Source of the DNA: Argopecten irradians
Lineage: Eukaryota; Mollusca; Bivalvia; Pectinida; Pectinidae
Assembly: GCF_041381155.1 (NCBI RefSeq)
Contig: NC_091147.1
Span: 35,916,909-35,980,908 of the forward strand
Direction: 5' to 3'
DNA: 64,000 bases
Position numbers and translations under genes: made by a program. Numbering within the stretch: position 1 is the stretch's first letter; the number at the start of each line of letters is the position of its first letter. This document shows positions 49,701-59,292 of this stretch, one piece after another. The notes below the pieces were generated by a model. That model was given only the letters and a program-made list of their open reading frames with translations. It did no database searches and was not told the DNA's origin.

Positions 49701-50900
49701 GTCTCCGAGGATTATGCGTTTTATGATCTAATGCCAGCGTCTTCGGAAAGTTCTTCTGCTTCAGAATCTACCGGTGTGTTTTCCAGCAACATTTCTCCAT
49801 CAAGTACAATGTCTCAGCCCCTGGCAACCGATGAGATAGCCTTCTATGACTTAATGCCAGAGAGTTTGATAACATCATCAAGTGCAATTGCTTCCTCAAT
49901 GAATACACAGATACAACGTGACGTCTCGTTGACACTATCTCCATCTATAGAGGCATCTAACACACCAAACATAGATGCCACCGCTTCTCTTGATATTGAG
50001 GCAAATATGACAGTTGAAAAAAGCAGAGAATTAACCAGTTTTAAGGATTCCGCACCTAGTTTCACAATGAAGGAACGTCCAATGTCATCTGTGTATACTG
50101 CACCCGGTGGGATGAAACAATCTACTAAAGTTAATGTTGAAGCTACACCGTCTCAATCAGCCATATCCACTCTTCCACCCTTAACCGTTGAGCCGCAGAC
50201 AGTGATCATAGATGCAAGCCCTTCGTTGACAACAGAAACTTTCTCTTCATTATTAAGTTCAGAATCGTCAGGAATGTACGAAGACATCAACACCTCAGGA
50301 TCACTTTCGACGTCTATGGACGCTACACCATCCCTTGGAACTCTTTCACGCGAGGTTTTAATTTCGTCCTCTTCTATCACTGACGAAACAACGGCCAGTA
50401 CTTCATCTGCATCAATCGTAAGCCAGACACCTTCGTCTGAAATAAAACTCACCGCGTCCATAAGTGAGGTTACTTCTAGTATCACAACCCCACCCTCACC
50501 TAAAGCCGTTTTTAATCCGGGATCTGAATTTGATGATAGGTTATTTTTCGCAAATGATTTTTCTAAAATGGATTTCACTAGAAGTGATTTTACAACTGAT
50601 GAGAATTCTGACCCACCCTCATCTCTGTTAAATACTGTTCCCAAGATACCACGGGTTACCACCCCAAGTTTACTTGATACACGTGTTAGGGTTCCAGAAC
50701 TCTTCCAACCGGAGACAGATAACTTTCAAAACGTTCCTACGACCCCTAAGCCAGCAGTTACAACACCAAAAGTAGCACCGCCAGTTCAAAATGATCAGGG
50801 CGGTGATAATTTATCATCCGGGCGATTTCTGTTTGACCTCGGAAGTTTAGGAAGTAGTTTTGGAAGTAATCTTGGTTTAGGTAATATCAATTTTAACTAA
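37715..50900 (+). CDS. Type II membrane mucin with SEA-like domain (1321 aa)
   Basis: Predicted exons: 37715-37747, 44371-44659, 45136-45180, 46077-46147, 46633-46721, 47462-50900; phases agree throughout and total 1321 residues. Residues 1-84 are cytoplasmic and end in a basic stretch (DGKKKGG). Residues 85-107 (FATMLLVSLGVAIAVAVTLA) are a single membrane segment with no signal peptide, so the C-terminal bulk should face outside. Residues about 123-232 fit a SEA domain: GNATLTKESLKI, a long helix, DCSVILTD, then GNLVLNVKLNV. Residues about 233-1250 are Ser/Thr-rich with many NxS/T sites, a mucin-like stalk; the end is glycine-rich (GSLGSSFGSNLGLG). FYDLMP occurs twice, about 41 residues apart. 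The first coding exon is inferred; an alternative start is ATG 44428 (1291 residues). No family name is recognised; surface or glycocalyx role is inference. Confidence 0.8.
40294..40391. mobile_element. 98-bp foldback MITE with 8-bp target duplication (hAT-like)
   Basis: The whole element is one imperfect palindrome: CACAGGGACCTGGCACGA at the left, TCGTGCCAGGTCCCCGTG at the right, with AGTATACATATATA arms meeting in the middle. It is bordered by CATTATAT at 40286-40293 and again at 40392-40399. An 8-bp duplication and CA(C)RGGG ends point to the hAT superfamily. Located in intron 1 of the SEA mucin gene. Confidence 0.9.
41912..42270 (+). mobile_element. TTAA-flanked MITE, full-length copy (359 bp)
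   Basis: Ends AGATGCTCCACCGCCGACAA and TTGTCAGCGGTGGAGCGTCT. TTAA is intact on the left at 41908-41911; the right flank reads TTGC, one side having changed. Opposite orientation to the copy at 27913-28267. In intron 1 of the SEA mucin gene. Confidence 0.9.
42582..42640 (+). repeat. SINE head fragment
   Basis: TAGTGACTCAGTGGTTAAAG followed by TGTCTGACATTC resembles the tRNA-derived head of the SINE at 23442. The rest of the element is not clearly present. Confidence 0.4.
43067..43303. mobile_element. TA-flanked MITE, 237 bp
   Basis: Ends CCGTATTAACCCAATAAGC and GCGTTTATTGGGTCAAATAC(GG), TA on both sides. Shares AGGGGCGCTTATAGGGA with the copy at 26578-26776. In intron 1 of the SEA mucin gene. 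Confidence 0.85.
44091..44177. repeat. Hairpin with 31-bp arms (AGAGTTACTTCCCTTCG)
   Basis: Left arm 44091-44121 and right arm 44147-44177 match at 27 of 31 positions when one is reversed, separated by 25 bp. A third, partial left-arm copy starts at 44046. Probably a small foldback element, just upstream of the membrane-segment exon. Confidence 0.8.
44174..44259. repeat. 43-bp tandem duplication
   Basis: CTCTAATGGACCATAATGTT and the following 23 bases occur twice in perfect tandem, beginning inside the right arm of the preceding hairpin. Confidence 0.9.
44704..44868. mobile_element. pogo-like MITE (TACAGTCAAA...TATAAAGACC family)
   Basis: The right end reads GGGTCTTTATAGACAGATTT then GACTGTA; the left end is a degraded inverse with ACCACCTCTGTATAAAGACC. 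Related sequences lie at 22700-22850 and 59150-59292. It sits in the intron after the membrane exon. Confidence 0.6.
46285..46337. repeat. Short tandem duplication ACGACTGTACCTGCGTATTTG
   Basis: Two copies of ACGACTGTACCTGCGTATTT lie about 25 bp apart, in an intron of the SEA mucin gene. Confidence 0.7.
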
Positions 50901-51903
50901 TTATAGAGAAGGTATGAAAACCGAAATCAGTATGGAGGATATATATTCTATCGAATAACTATCGAAGAAATTGTAGAATCGCTTTCAAAGCAAATACTTA
51001 ACAGAAAAAGAACTACGAATACTTATGGGGTATTTGTATCTTTTGACATACATAACAAAGTACATGTACTTATAAGTACACATCTTTGATGTTGTCATTG
51101 AAGTTTTCTGCCGAAGTGACAGGATATTCAAATCGAGTTATATCCCTTTAGTCACAGAGTTATTCCCCATGTGTAACCATTGATATGCCTTTAACAAGCT
51201 CCGTTTTTATGGAACGGTTCAATAAGAAGGAAAACAAATCTTGCATCATAATGTGCTTCATTTACTGTGCAGTCAGAGAATCATGCTATGTTTCATTTTC
51301 TGCCCAGATAATGACCTATGACATTTTCCTTACGTATTAGTTGTGTTAATGAACTGTTTACTCATTCTCTGGCAACGTCAAACGAACATAATCTGTCTCA
51401 AATCTTTTCGTATTATGAAAAAATGAAAAGCATTATATAATGGAAGGGTCGCTCCCGTCATTCAAACTTCGCTTTGCATTTTGCTTCGTATATGTAAGGA
51501 CGCGTTTGGAGTCAAAACGTGAAGCACAAAATAATAATGAAAAACATAAACACTTTCCCTTCATTTTATACAGTATACTATCATATGTATATTTTCATAT
51601 TTCAGTACGAAAACTCGTATCGGAATGAGTGGGGTTCATTGTATGTCTGTATGGTTTTTTGATTATGTTGATCAGGTTGGAATGTAATGTGTGGATTATG
51701 ATATTATAATTCAATTTTGCTTGTTACGAGCATTTTCATTGGCTTAAAAAATTACTTTATCAGCCCATAAAGGAAAAACTGGCGTCGCCGTTTATAACAT
51801 TGCTTCTGATTGGCTGAGATGACAGCGTAATGATTTCATAGACAAAAGAGTCCCAAAATGAATTTTGAATATTGAAGAGATTATCTTAAGTAAATTGAAT
51901 TAT

Positions 51904-52058
51904 AAGAATTAATTTGAATATATTTTTTATGTTATGGAGATATAACACAAAAATCTGAGTGTACTTTCATCATAAACCGCTTCGCGGTTTATTTAGAGTA
52001 CACTCAGATTTTTGTGTTATATCTCCATAACATAAAAAATCTATTCAAGTTAATCCTT
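51904..52058. repeat. 155-bp palindrome with nested second hairpin
   Basis: Arms 51904-51964 and 51998-52058 are 61 bp each with three mismatches, including TTTTTTATGTTATGGAGATA and AACACAAAAATCTGAGTGTA. The 33-bp centre itself folds: ATAAACCGC pairs with GCGGTTTAT around TTC. Mismatches lie only in the outer third. Probably a foldback transposable element; no target duplication identified. Confidence 0.92.
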
Positions 52059-53184
52059 AAATAGCAAGTCGTGTTTCTGTGAAACCAGTTACAATGCTTT
52101 ACGATACTGTTTCAGACTTGATTACCTCAATTATGATGTCTTATTTAGACATTTTAACATTAATACTGAAAAAGACAATTAGAAAAAAAACCAACTGTTG
52201 GAGCAGTTTTTCTTTTGTTCATTGTTCGAAGTGAAGCAATGGAGGTCAATCGGAACATTTCGTATCGATGCTCAGAATCAAATAATGATGTTAATTACAT
52301 GATCCTGGATCAGTTGCTCTGAATGTTTTCCTTTATTATGCATCAGAAGACCTGTTACTGTTAAAATATATTGTGTTGTTCATAAAATAAATTCGTATAT
52401 AACATTGATTTCTGCCTTGTAGAGCATGCAAATATTGTTTGCTACAAAAAAAAAAAAAAGAGAAAATATTAAGTTTAAGAGTGTAATTTAAAACTGTTGA
52501 TAAAATTGTATGTCATGCAGGCAAAAGACTATGCCATGCCAATTAATGGTCTAAATTGGCTTGGCTTGGCTTGGTAGAGTCAAGTAGTGAATTCAATACA
52601 AGAAAGATGTAAGTTATTATATATGAAATAGATTCGATTTGTTGATTGAGCATGCATGTAATAATGCAGATGTTTCGCGTAAGATAATGCACGAGTTTAA
52701 AAAACAGTACGTATATGTTCTTAGAATCTTCATATTTTTACATGATAATTTTGCAAATATATTAATAGATATTCATATATGTGTAAATGTAGATTTATTG
52801 CTTTATCTTAGAGTGAGAGTAAAATGGCTACTTAAAATTGAAATCATGAGGAAATTGTACAAGAGTGTGGCAGATAGAAAAGGGACATTCCTTCGTTAGG
52901 TCATCGGAAATGTTTACGCAATATGAATAAAAGAACGGTATTTACATGCATTGTACTTCATATCGGCAGTAGCATAATAATTACGTTTGAGCTTTAATTC
53001 CGTCTTTGCATATTACAGAATTAGCTCCCTTACGGGTAGGTATTGATTGTTACGTCATTATTTTATGAGCGCAAATCACGTCGTTTTCTACGAAAATTAT
53101 GACGTTACGCTCCCAAATGGCAGTTAACTCTATAATGGGCAAATACAGAATACGAACTACTTGGATCTAATAAAACACTTAAAA

Positions 53185-53556
53185 AGATGCTCCACCGCCG
53201 ACAGAGCATACACGATATTTATCAATAATAATTGGTATTTGATCGTGGATATATATCTCTAATTAACACAAAAAAAATAAAAATAGTTTGTTTTAAAATA
53301 AAATGATATAGTTTGTTTTTAGTGCATGCTTTTAGTACATTTAGTACTTCATTCCATAGGACTTAGTATATTGGAATTTTTCAGGGCGCAATTTATTATT
53401 TTTAATGGGTTTTAAAAGTAAAATCAGAAGCTCAAATGTTTCCATGGTAATTAACGATAAAGCAAGTGACTTGAATTTGTAATTGAAGAAAAATACAAAT
53501 TCGTCTGCTCATGTTTTTGACAGAGAAAAATAACATTTGTCAGCGATGTAGCATCT
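53185..53556 (+). mobile_element. TTAA-flanked MITE, full-length copy (372 bp)
   Basis: Ends AGATGCTCCACCGCCGACAG and TTGTCAGCGATGTAGCATCT; TTAA follows directly on the right, and TTAA plus two A precede the left end. Same orientation as the copy at 41912-42270, with more substitutions and small insertions. Confidence 0.85.
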
Positions 53557-55149
53557 TTAAAGTCTTGTGAAAACACTAAACGGGTTTCGGTTAATTTAGA
53601 TGTATCGATGCAACACAGAAAGGTTTTACTTTGCAGTGTTGGGGACAATACATCCCAATTGTTTCATTTCGGCTTCCTAAAATCGTTTCAGATGATGGAA
53701 TGTCCCTTAAATACAGCCATGGGAATGCTGTTAATCATGTTAATTGTATGGATGCATTTCAGTTTACATTAAAAATGAATTTATCACTTCTGAATTATGT
53801 CTATTTAATGATTATGTCTAATGCCTTCTTACTCAATGTACAATACTGGATTTAAATTATTTTATAGTAGAAAGGTTAAACATCTTTATGAACAACTTTT
53901 CACGTAAAAGAAGACGTCATCGTTAGTCGATTATGATTGGCTAATATAGTGAACAATGGTAATTTCACAGATAAACTCACCATTTACTTTCAAGGCCAAC
54001 TGAACTGTAAAGTTTATCAAAGTTTACCTATTCAAACTTCATATTCTGTAAACAGATTGATTTTTGCGATGATTGATAATCGCGGTTTTAAACTTAAAAG
54101 CCAAAACTACTTTATTTTTTCTAGAAGTACAGTAAGTAAATGCACACAATAAGCAATAAGAAAAAAACATACCAACGATAAAAAATAAAACGCCGGGTCA
54201 GCGGAGATTCGTTATTTATTTACTATTTGATAATAGTTAAAAAACAACAAACAAAAGAATGAATTAACAACTGCGCTCTAAGATAGGCTTTGCCTAAAAT
54301 AATATTGTAATTTTATTCTAAGCTTGACAAAAATGAATACTGCTTGTATAACCATTGTCAACACCATCCCGGGCACCAGAAACCATTGAAGTTACTCGGC
54401 ATGGCCGCCGGGTTGTTCGGCGGAAAGTTGGCTGGCACTGTTTGTTTGTGTTACATGTATTCGGCCATCCTGTTACTTAACTGATCTGCTATATCTGTGA
54501 GGGTTGATGACAGGTCGTCATGCTCGTAAGGTTCATCTATAGATAAAACAACCAAAACAATTACTAAAAGCATTCAATTGTCAAATGTGCCGCGGGATGA
54601 ATTTATCGAAACAATTTATTTTTCGTTTCGGCGAAAAGACGATTTCAAATACTATATGTTGTAACAGCGACTGCTTAAGTTCAAAAGTGAAAGTACGCAT
54701 ATATTTTGAAGGTTATATATTACCTTATTTTGTAACGAAAGGTGAAAAAACTAATTATTATGTTTGTATTAAGAAACATCTGAATATTGTAAATGTAAAT
54801 TAAATTATTTGCTTATTTTAAATTAGAATTCATGAATATTATTCATCACTGAAATTAACCATTACCGTACAAAAGATGTTAGACATGAAAACGAAGAATC
54901 TTATCTTTGGTTACGAGGGAAATTGAGGAGAAGGAAGGCTGGGATGGAGGTTATGTTTTATTCGCACGAGTGTGACGTTGTCAATAACACTTTGAAACAA
55001 AATATAACAATTCTAGAATTGACCGATCGCCAAACTCCGCCCACATCTTTTATTGACCAATCAAATAATTCGTCTAGCGCTGTACGCGGCTGCGATAATT
55101 TCTGCTGTTGCTATGTCTGCAAAGCGCACGGTTGTTACGCATATGTAAG

Positions 55150-55193
55150 CTAAAACTATGATGTATAAATAAAGGTTTTACTGCGGTAAAAAG
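55150..55193 (+). promoter_or_regulatory. Possible promoter of the THAP-domain exon
   Basis: TATAAATAAAG at about 55163-55173 lies about 20-30 bp before the THAP ATG, and a CCAAT-type TTGACCAATCAAA lies about 100 bp upstream near 55055. The spacing suits a core promoter for the exon that follows; the function is inferred. Confidence 0.35.
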
Positions 55194-55387
55194 ATGGGGA
55201 AAATGTGTGCTTATGGGGTTTGTAATTCAGATAACCGACAGAGAGAGTAGTAGGGGTGCAATTTATTCCGTTTCCAAAACCTAGGAGTAATTTGGATCGT
55301 TGTCTACGTTGGGTCAAGGCATGTAACCGCCCTCACGATCAGCTCAATGTCAACAAAGTAACAAAGAACACCTTTATTTGTTCGAAA
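55194..55387 (+). pseudogene. THAP zinc-finger exon, frameshifted
   Basis: From ATG at 55194 the frame reads MGKMCAYGVCNSDNRQRE (the C-x4-C half of a THAP finger) and then meets two TAG codons. A second frame continues QFIPFPKPRSNLDRCLRWVK to NTFICSK and reaches a good donor GTAAGT at 55388, the place where many THAP genes have their first intron before the HF of the finger. The break lies in an AGAGAGAG/AGTAGTAGG stretch prone to slippage. THAP fingers bind DNA in cellular THAP proteins and in P-element and Kolobok transposases. It sits inside the decayed sulfatase, on the opposite strand, where the YKL exon should be. Confidence 0.75.
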
Positions 55388-56337
55388 GTAAGTTATGATG
55401 ATATAGCGTTTTTGTTTGATACATTTAAAAAATCGCAATTTAATGCGCGATTCTTCAAATACGAGTGAATTACAAAATACCTCTGCCGCTCTGAGCTCGC
55501 ATAAATAACGTTAAACTTTATACACTTTCTTACCCGTCGGCCAAATTATAGAAAATATGTTTAAAAGAGCTATTAAATACACTATAAGCTTACATGTCAA
55601 CTACCTAGATACCCAGCTTCAGAATGTGTTCCTGTATAACATGTATAACACACATGTACGAAAAAGGACACGGGTATTACATAGAGCGATTCAAATTCTA
55701 CATAATTGAAACTTCATCATCTTTTACTTGTAAATCCTGCTTTAGGGCAATCTCCATTATCGTGGACAATGCTAGCAGGTAAGCACTCGGGAATCTTCGT
55801 GCTGACTTGCCAAACATTTTTATTCAGGTAGAGATACTCTTATTTTTACGCGGATTTTTCTACCCTCACCTGATTGCTGCATGTCCACATGTTGGCGAGT
55901 CAATGTCATCCAAGTTATAAATGGATTCTGTTCTCTAAGAGGGCGCCCCAGTCCTCAGACTTTCCCATAGGTCAATGCTGTCTAAATCCGTGTCAACTGT
56001 ACATTTAAATTCAAAAATTAATTACATAACATTCATGTCACCAAGAATCATAATTTGTTTGATTGAAAATAGAAGCTTGGCATAAATATATGTATACTAC
56101 CCTAGCGATTTGCTCCACGTTTAATGCATTAAAAATATGCAATTTGTACTCAATCTAACCTTTTTTCTTCAAGAATCTAATAAAAACAAAAGAAATATAC
56201 CAAAATGGTCGACCCTTAAATGATTTTCAATATAACTAACAATTGCATTAAGATAAAAACAATTATAATAGAAAAATAAGATTATATAAAAACATAACAA
56301 TTATATTAGAAAAATAACAATATCGATAGCAAATAAC

Positions 56338-57874
56338 AAATTAAATAGAAAATAACAATTTGGATAGAAAATATAACAATTGTAATAGAACAATTAATTG
56401 TGACCTTTGTCCTCGAGTAAGTGAAGACAACGTACCCGGCGTTCCACCGGCTGCTGAGAGTATTGTTGGCATCCAGTCAACAGCGTGCATCATACTGTCA
56501 AAAGATGGAATGGACAACAAAAGACATAAGATCGGAATTCAACAGAAGTGGATGTGTCGTCGCCTGCACAGCAGTTTAAATCATCACAATAAAATGATCT
56601 TGAAAGTCCTGTAGTTCTTGCAAATATTGACGGATTTTGCCCAGTATTTAAACACTCCGATATCTCATTAATATAAAGTAATTTACAAAAAAAAAATGAT
56701 TAAAATCGGCCTATAAATGCTTAGGTTATCGAGCCAAAACCATGAATTTATCTGGTTTAAAGTCACGGACTCCCTTGTAAATATAAATGGATTTTGACCA
56801 ATATCAAACACATTCTAGATCTCATTGATATAAATCAATGAACACAATTTTATCGAAATTGAACAATGAATACTAAAGTTATTGTTCGGAAACCTTTCAT
56901 ACATACGGGTGTAATACTGGCTGGTCCAGGGCAATACACTCATTCCGCCTGAGGCTGTATTGCATGGCTACCCATGCAATGAAGCCTTGTGACGTCACGA
57001 CGTCAACAAAATTTCTATTTCTTCGGTAAAGTTAAACTTTTTTTCCTCACAAATATGACTGGTTTTACTTTAAAAGATGCAAACAATGGAATTTGATAAC
57101 AAATTAAATAGAAAATAACAATTTGGATAGAAAATATAACAATTGTCGAATATTTCAAAACAAGTTTAAAATTGCAATGATCTTTGTCCTCGAGTAAGTG
57201 AAATAACGTATCCGGCGTCCCACCGGCTGATGAGATGAATTGATCGGCATCCAGTCAACAGCGTGCAACATACTGTCAAAAGATGGAATGGACAACAAAA
57301 GACAGCCTTCACCATCAGAATTCAACAGAAGTGGATGTGTCGTCGCCTGCACAGCAGTTTAAATCATCACAATAAAATGATCAAGTCCTGTAGTTCTTGC
57401 AAATATTGACGGATTTTGCCCAGCATTTAAACACTCCGATATCTCATTAATATAAAGTAATTTACAAAAAAAAAAATGATTAAAATCGGCCTATAAATGC
57501 TTAGGTTATCGAGCGAAAACCATGAATTTATCTGGTTTAAAGTCACGGACTCCCTTGTAAATATAAATGGATTTTGACCAATATCAAACACATTCTAGAT
57601 CTCATTGATATAAATCAATGAACACAATTTTATCGAAATTGAACAATGAATACTAAAGTTATTGTTCGGAAACCTTTCATACATACGGGTGTAATACTGG
57701 CTGGTCCAGGGCAATACACTCATGCCGCCTGAGGCTGTATTGCATGGCTACCCATGCAATTAAGCCTTGTGACGTCACGACGTCAACACAATCTCTATTT
57801 CTTCGGTAAAGTTAAACTTTTTTCCTCACAAATATGACTGGTTTTACTTTAAAAGATGCAAACAATGGAATTTG
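56338..57874. repeat. 763-bp tandem duplication containing a sulfatase exon
   Basis: AAATTAAATAGAAAATAACA starts at 56338 and again at 57101, and the following roughly 760 bp are nearly identical, through ATGCAAACAATGGAATTTG. Each copy includes the 59-bp sulfatase exon; in the right copy this exon is damaged and has lost its donor, in the left copy it is intact. High identity outside the exon shows the duplication is young relative to the sulfatase duplication. Confidence 0.93.
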
Positions 57875-58008
57875 TATTGAAAATATCATGTAAAATTTCA
57901 TGTATGGAAAATTGACTTCCAGTCGTGGATTTCTTCGAATTTATTTCAAAATGGCGGGATATTATAGTTGTAAAATTGCAATGAAACGTCGAGGTATGAA
58001 ATAAAAAT

Positions 58009-58133
58009 ACTCTTTCATAAGTTGATATGTCTACCCTTGGGATCACAAAATGTTGCAAAACCCTCGGCAAGCCTTGGGTTTTGTGACCCTCGGGTAGAAT
58101 ATCCTTATTCTTCATATCCACATATGAAAGAGT
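58009..58133. mobile_element. Foldback element, about 125 bp, in pseudogene intron 1
   Basis: ACTCTTTCATAAGTTGATAT faces its inverse ending ATATGAAAGAGT; further in TCTACCCTTGGGATCACAAA faces TTTTGTGACCCTCGGGTAGA, and the centre has AACCCTCGG/CCTTGGGTT. A large imperfect hairpin just inside the intron after sulfatase exon 1. Confidence 0.75.
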
Positions 58134-58311
58134 CTTATAATACTTACCATAGTCGTCTGCTACCATAAACACAAAGTTCGGCTGTTTGGCTTCCCTAAGG
58201 CCACATTTCAGTAGAAGAACTATCAAAAATAGTAAAGACAGAATAATGGCCATGTTTCCTCAAAGTTTTGTGGTTGCGTCGACTGTCCCTTACTAAATGT
58301 TACAAATGTTT

Positions 58312-58321
58312 CCTTATATAA
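58312..58321 (-). promoter_or_regulatory. TATA-like box upstream of sulfatase pseudogene exon 1
   Basis: On the minus strand TTATATAAGG lies about 60 bp upstream of the ATG at 58253, a plausible TATA position for a short 5' UTR. It suggests exon 1 still has its own promoter. Confidence 0.45.
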
Positions 58322-59149
58322 CAAAGGTATATCCTGTTTCAACAACCACGTGATTCTGATACGCTGTGTAATTTAATGTGTTCACTTTTGTATGTACACA
58401 AATCTTGACCAGGTATCGTAAAAATATATTGCACGCTTATCATTGGCGAAAAAGAAATCTCGTGTTACATATTGACCATAACTGATTTATTGATAATTCA
58501 TCCTTGGGTTTCAATTACCAAGAATGATATTTCTAAAAACCTATATTTATAATATTTCACAACATTACGTGCATTGTTTTCAGATTTCGAAGCTATTGAA
58601 CACTACATGCATAATTAAAGAATGATTACTATTTTTTGTTGTTTACTGGTGTGTAAACTGTATTTTTGTTCAGTTATTCAAACAACGCGCGGTTTACCGG
58701 TGTGTATATTCTTGCATCGCAACCTCTGCGTTTACGCAAGTGTAAACGAGTTCCCAGTTGGTAAAGTTATATAGCAAAGAGCAAATGGAGATGTAAATAT
58801 TGAAAAATAAAGTAAACTTTGTATCGCATTCCGATCTCGCTTTTTCATATCAGCATTTATTAGATTACATATCGATTTCTTCAACCTTCATGCTAAAAAA
58901 TATGTCAAATTCTATTCTTAAAAACCCTTTTATTTATTCCATCAGTTTCTGAAAGCCAACTATTTATGTGTACGATTTCCCGAGCGATGAGAACATTGAT
59001 TATTGTAAAAAAGCATCAAACTGTGGTTCATTAGAACCACACGAATCAAAATCGCAAAATTAAATTGCAATGAAAAAATAAATTACAGATAAAAACGCGA
59101 AACTCAGTCACCGCTAAAACATTATAGTCAGTGAATACCACCCAAGGGA

Positions 59150-59292
59150 GAGGGGGGAATATCTTTATAGACAGGTGGTCTTTATACACAGGTTGACTTG
59201 TGTTAAAATTGGTCATTTGGGACCCTAGAAAACTGGCAAAATTAAACAGGCGGTCTTTATGCAGAAGTGGTTACTGAGGCAGGTTTAACGGT
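59150..59292. mobile_element. pogo-like repeat copy
   Basis: TTATAGACAGGTGGTCTTTA at the left, and GGCGGTCTTTATGCAGAAGT followed by GGTTACTGAGGCAGGTTTAA at the right end, resemble the 44704-44868 element. The right terminus ends CGGTA. Confidence 0.5.

Larger units (their letters stand above)
50901..54357. other. 3' flank of the SEA mucin gene and intergenic region
   Basis: Contains a large palindrome (51904-52058) and a MITE (53185-53556). AATAAA at 52385-52390 followed by a downstream GT-poor stretch is one possible polyadenylation signal for the mucin gene but cannot be proven. No other gene recognised. Confidence 0.4.
54358..58253 (-). pseudogene. Decayed arylsulfatase B-like gene copy
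   Basis: Retained pieces, 5' to 3' on the minus strand: exon 1 58253-58148 (signal peptide, then NFVFMVADDYG, the sulfatase N-terminal metal-binding motif, donor GTAAGT); a 59-bp exon present twice (57271-57212 decayed, 56494-56436 intact, MMHAVDWMPTILSAAGG); a 127-bp exon 55996-55870 (DTDLDSIDLWESLRTGAPS); and the last exon 54536-54358. It aligns exon for exon with the intact gene at 62064 onward. It is broken by TAG at 55937-55935 (AAG in the relative) and TAA at 54453-54451. The exons that should carry the catalytic CxPxR motif and the YKL exon (VGDYKLIEGYPG) are not found. Splice sites are mostly preserved and exon 1 looks intact, so decay may be recent. Confidence 0.85.

Noticed and set aside
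47456-50662. Several long minus-strand frames opposite the mucin exon (for example 49244-49684, 50153-50662)
   Set aside because: They are shadows of the Ser/Thr-rich plus-strand exon; the codon bias of serine and threonine repeats keeps the opposite strand open. No splice or start support.
54923-55153. 76-codon plus-strand frame upstream of the THAP exon
   Set aside because: Ends before the THAP start, overlaps the promoter-like region and resembles no protein.
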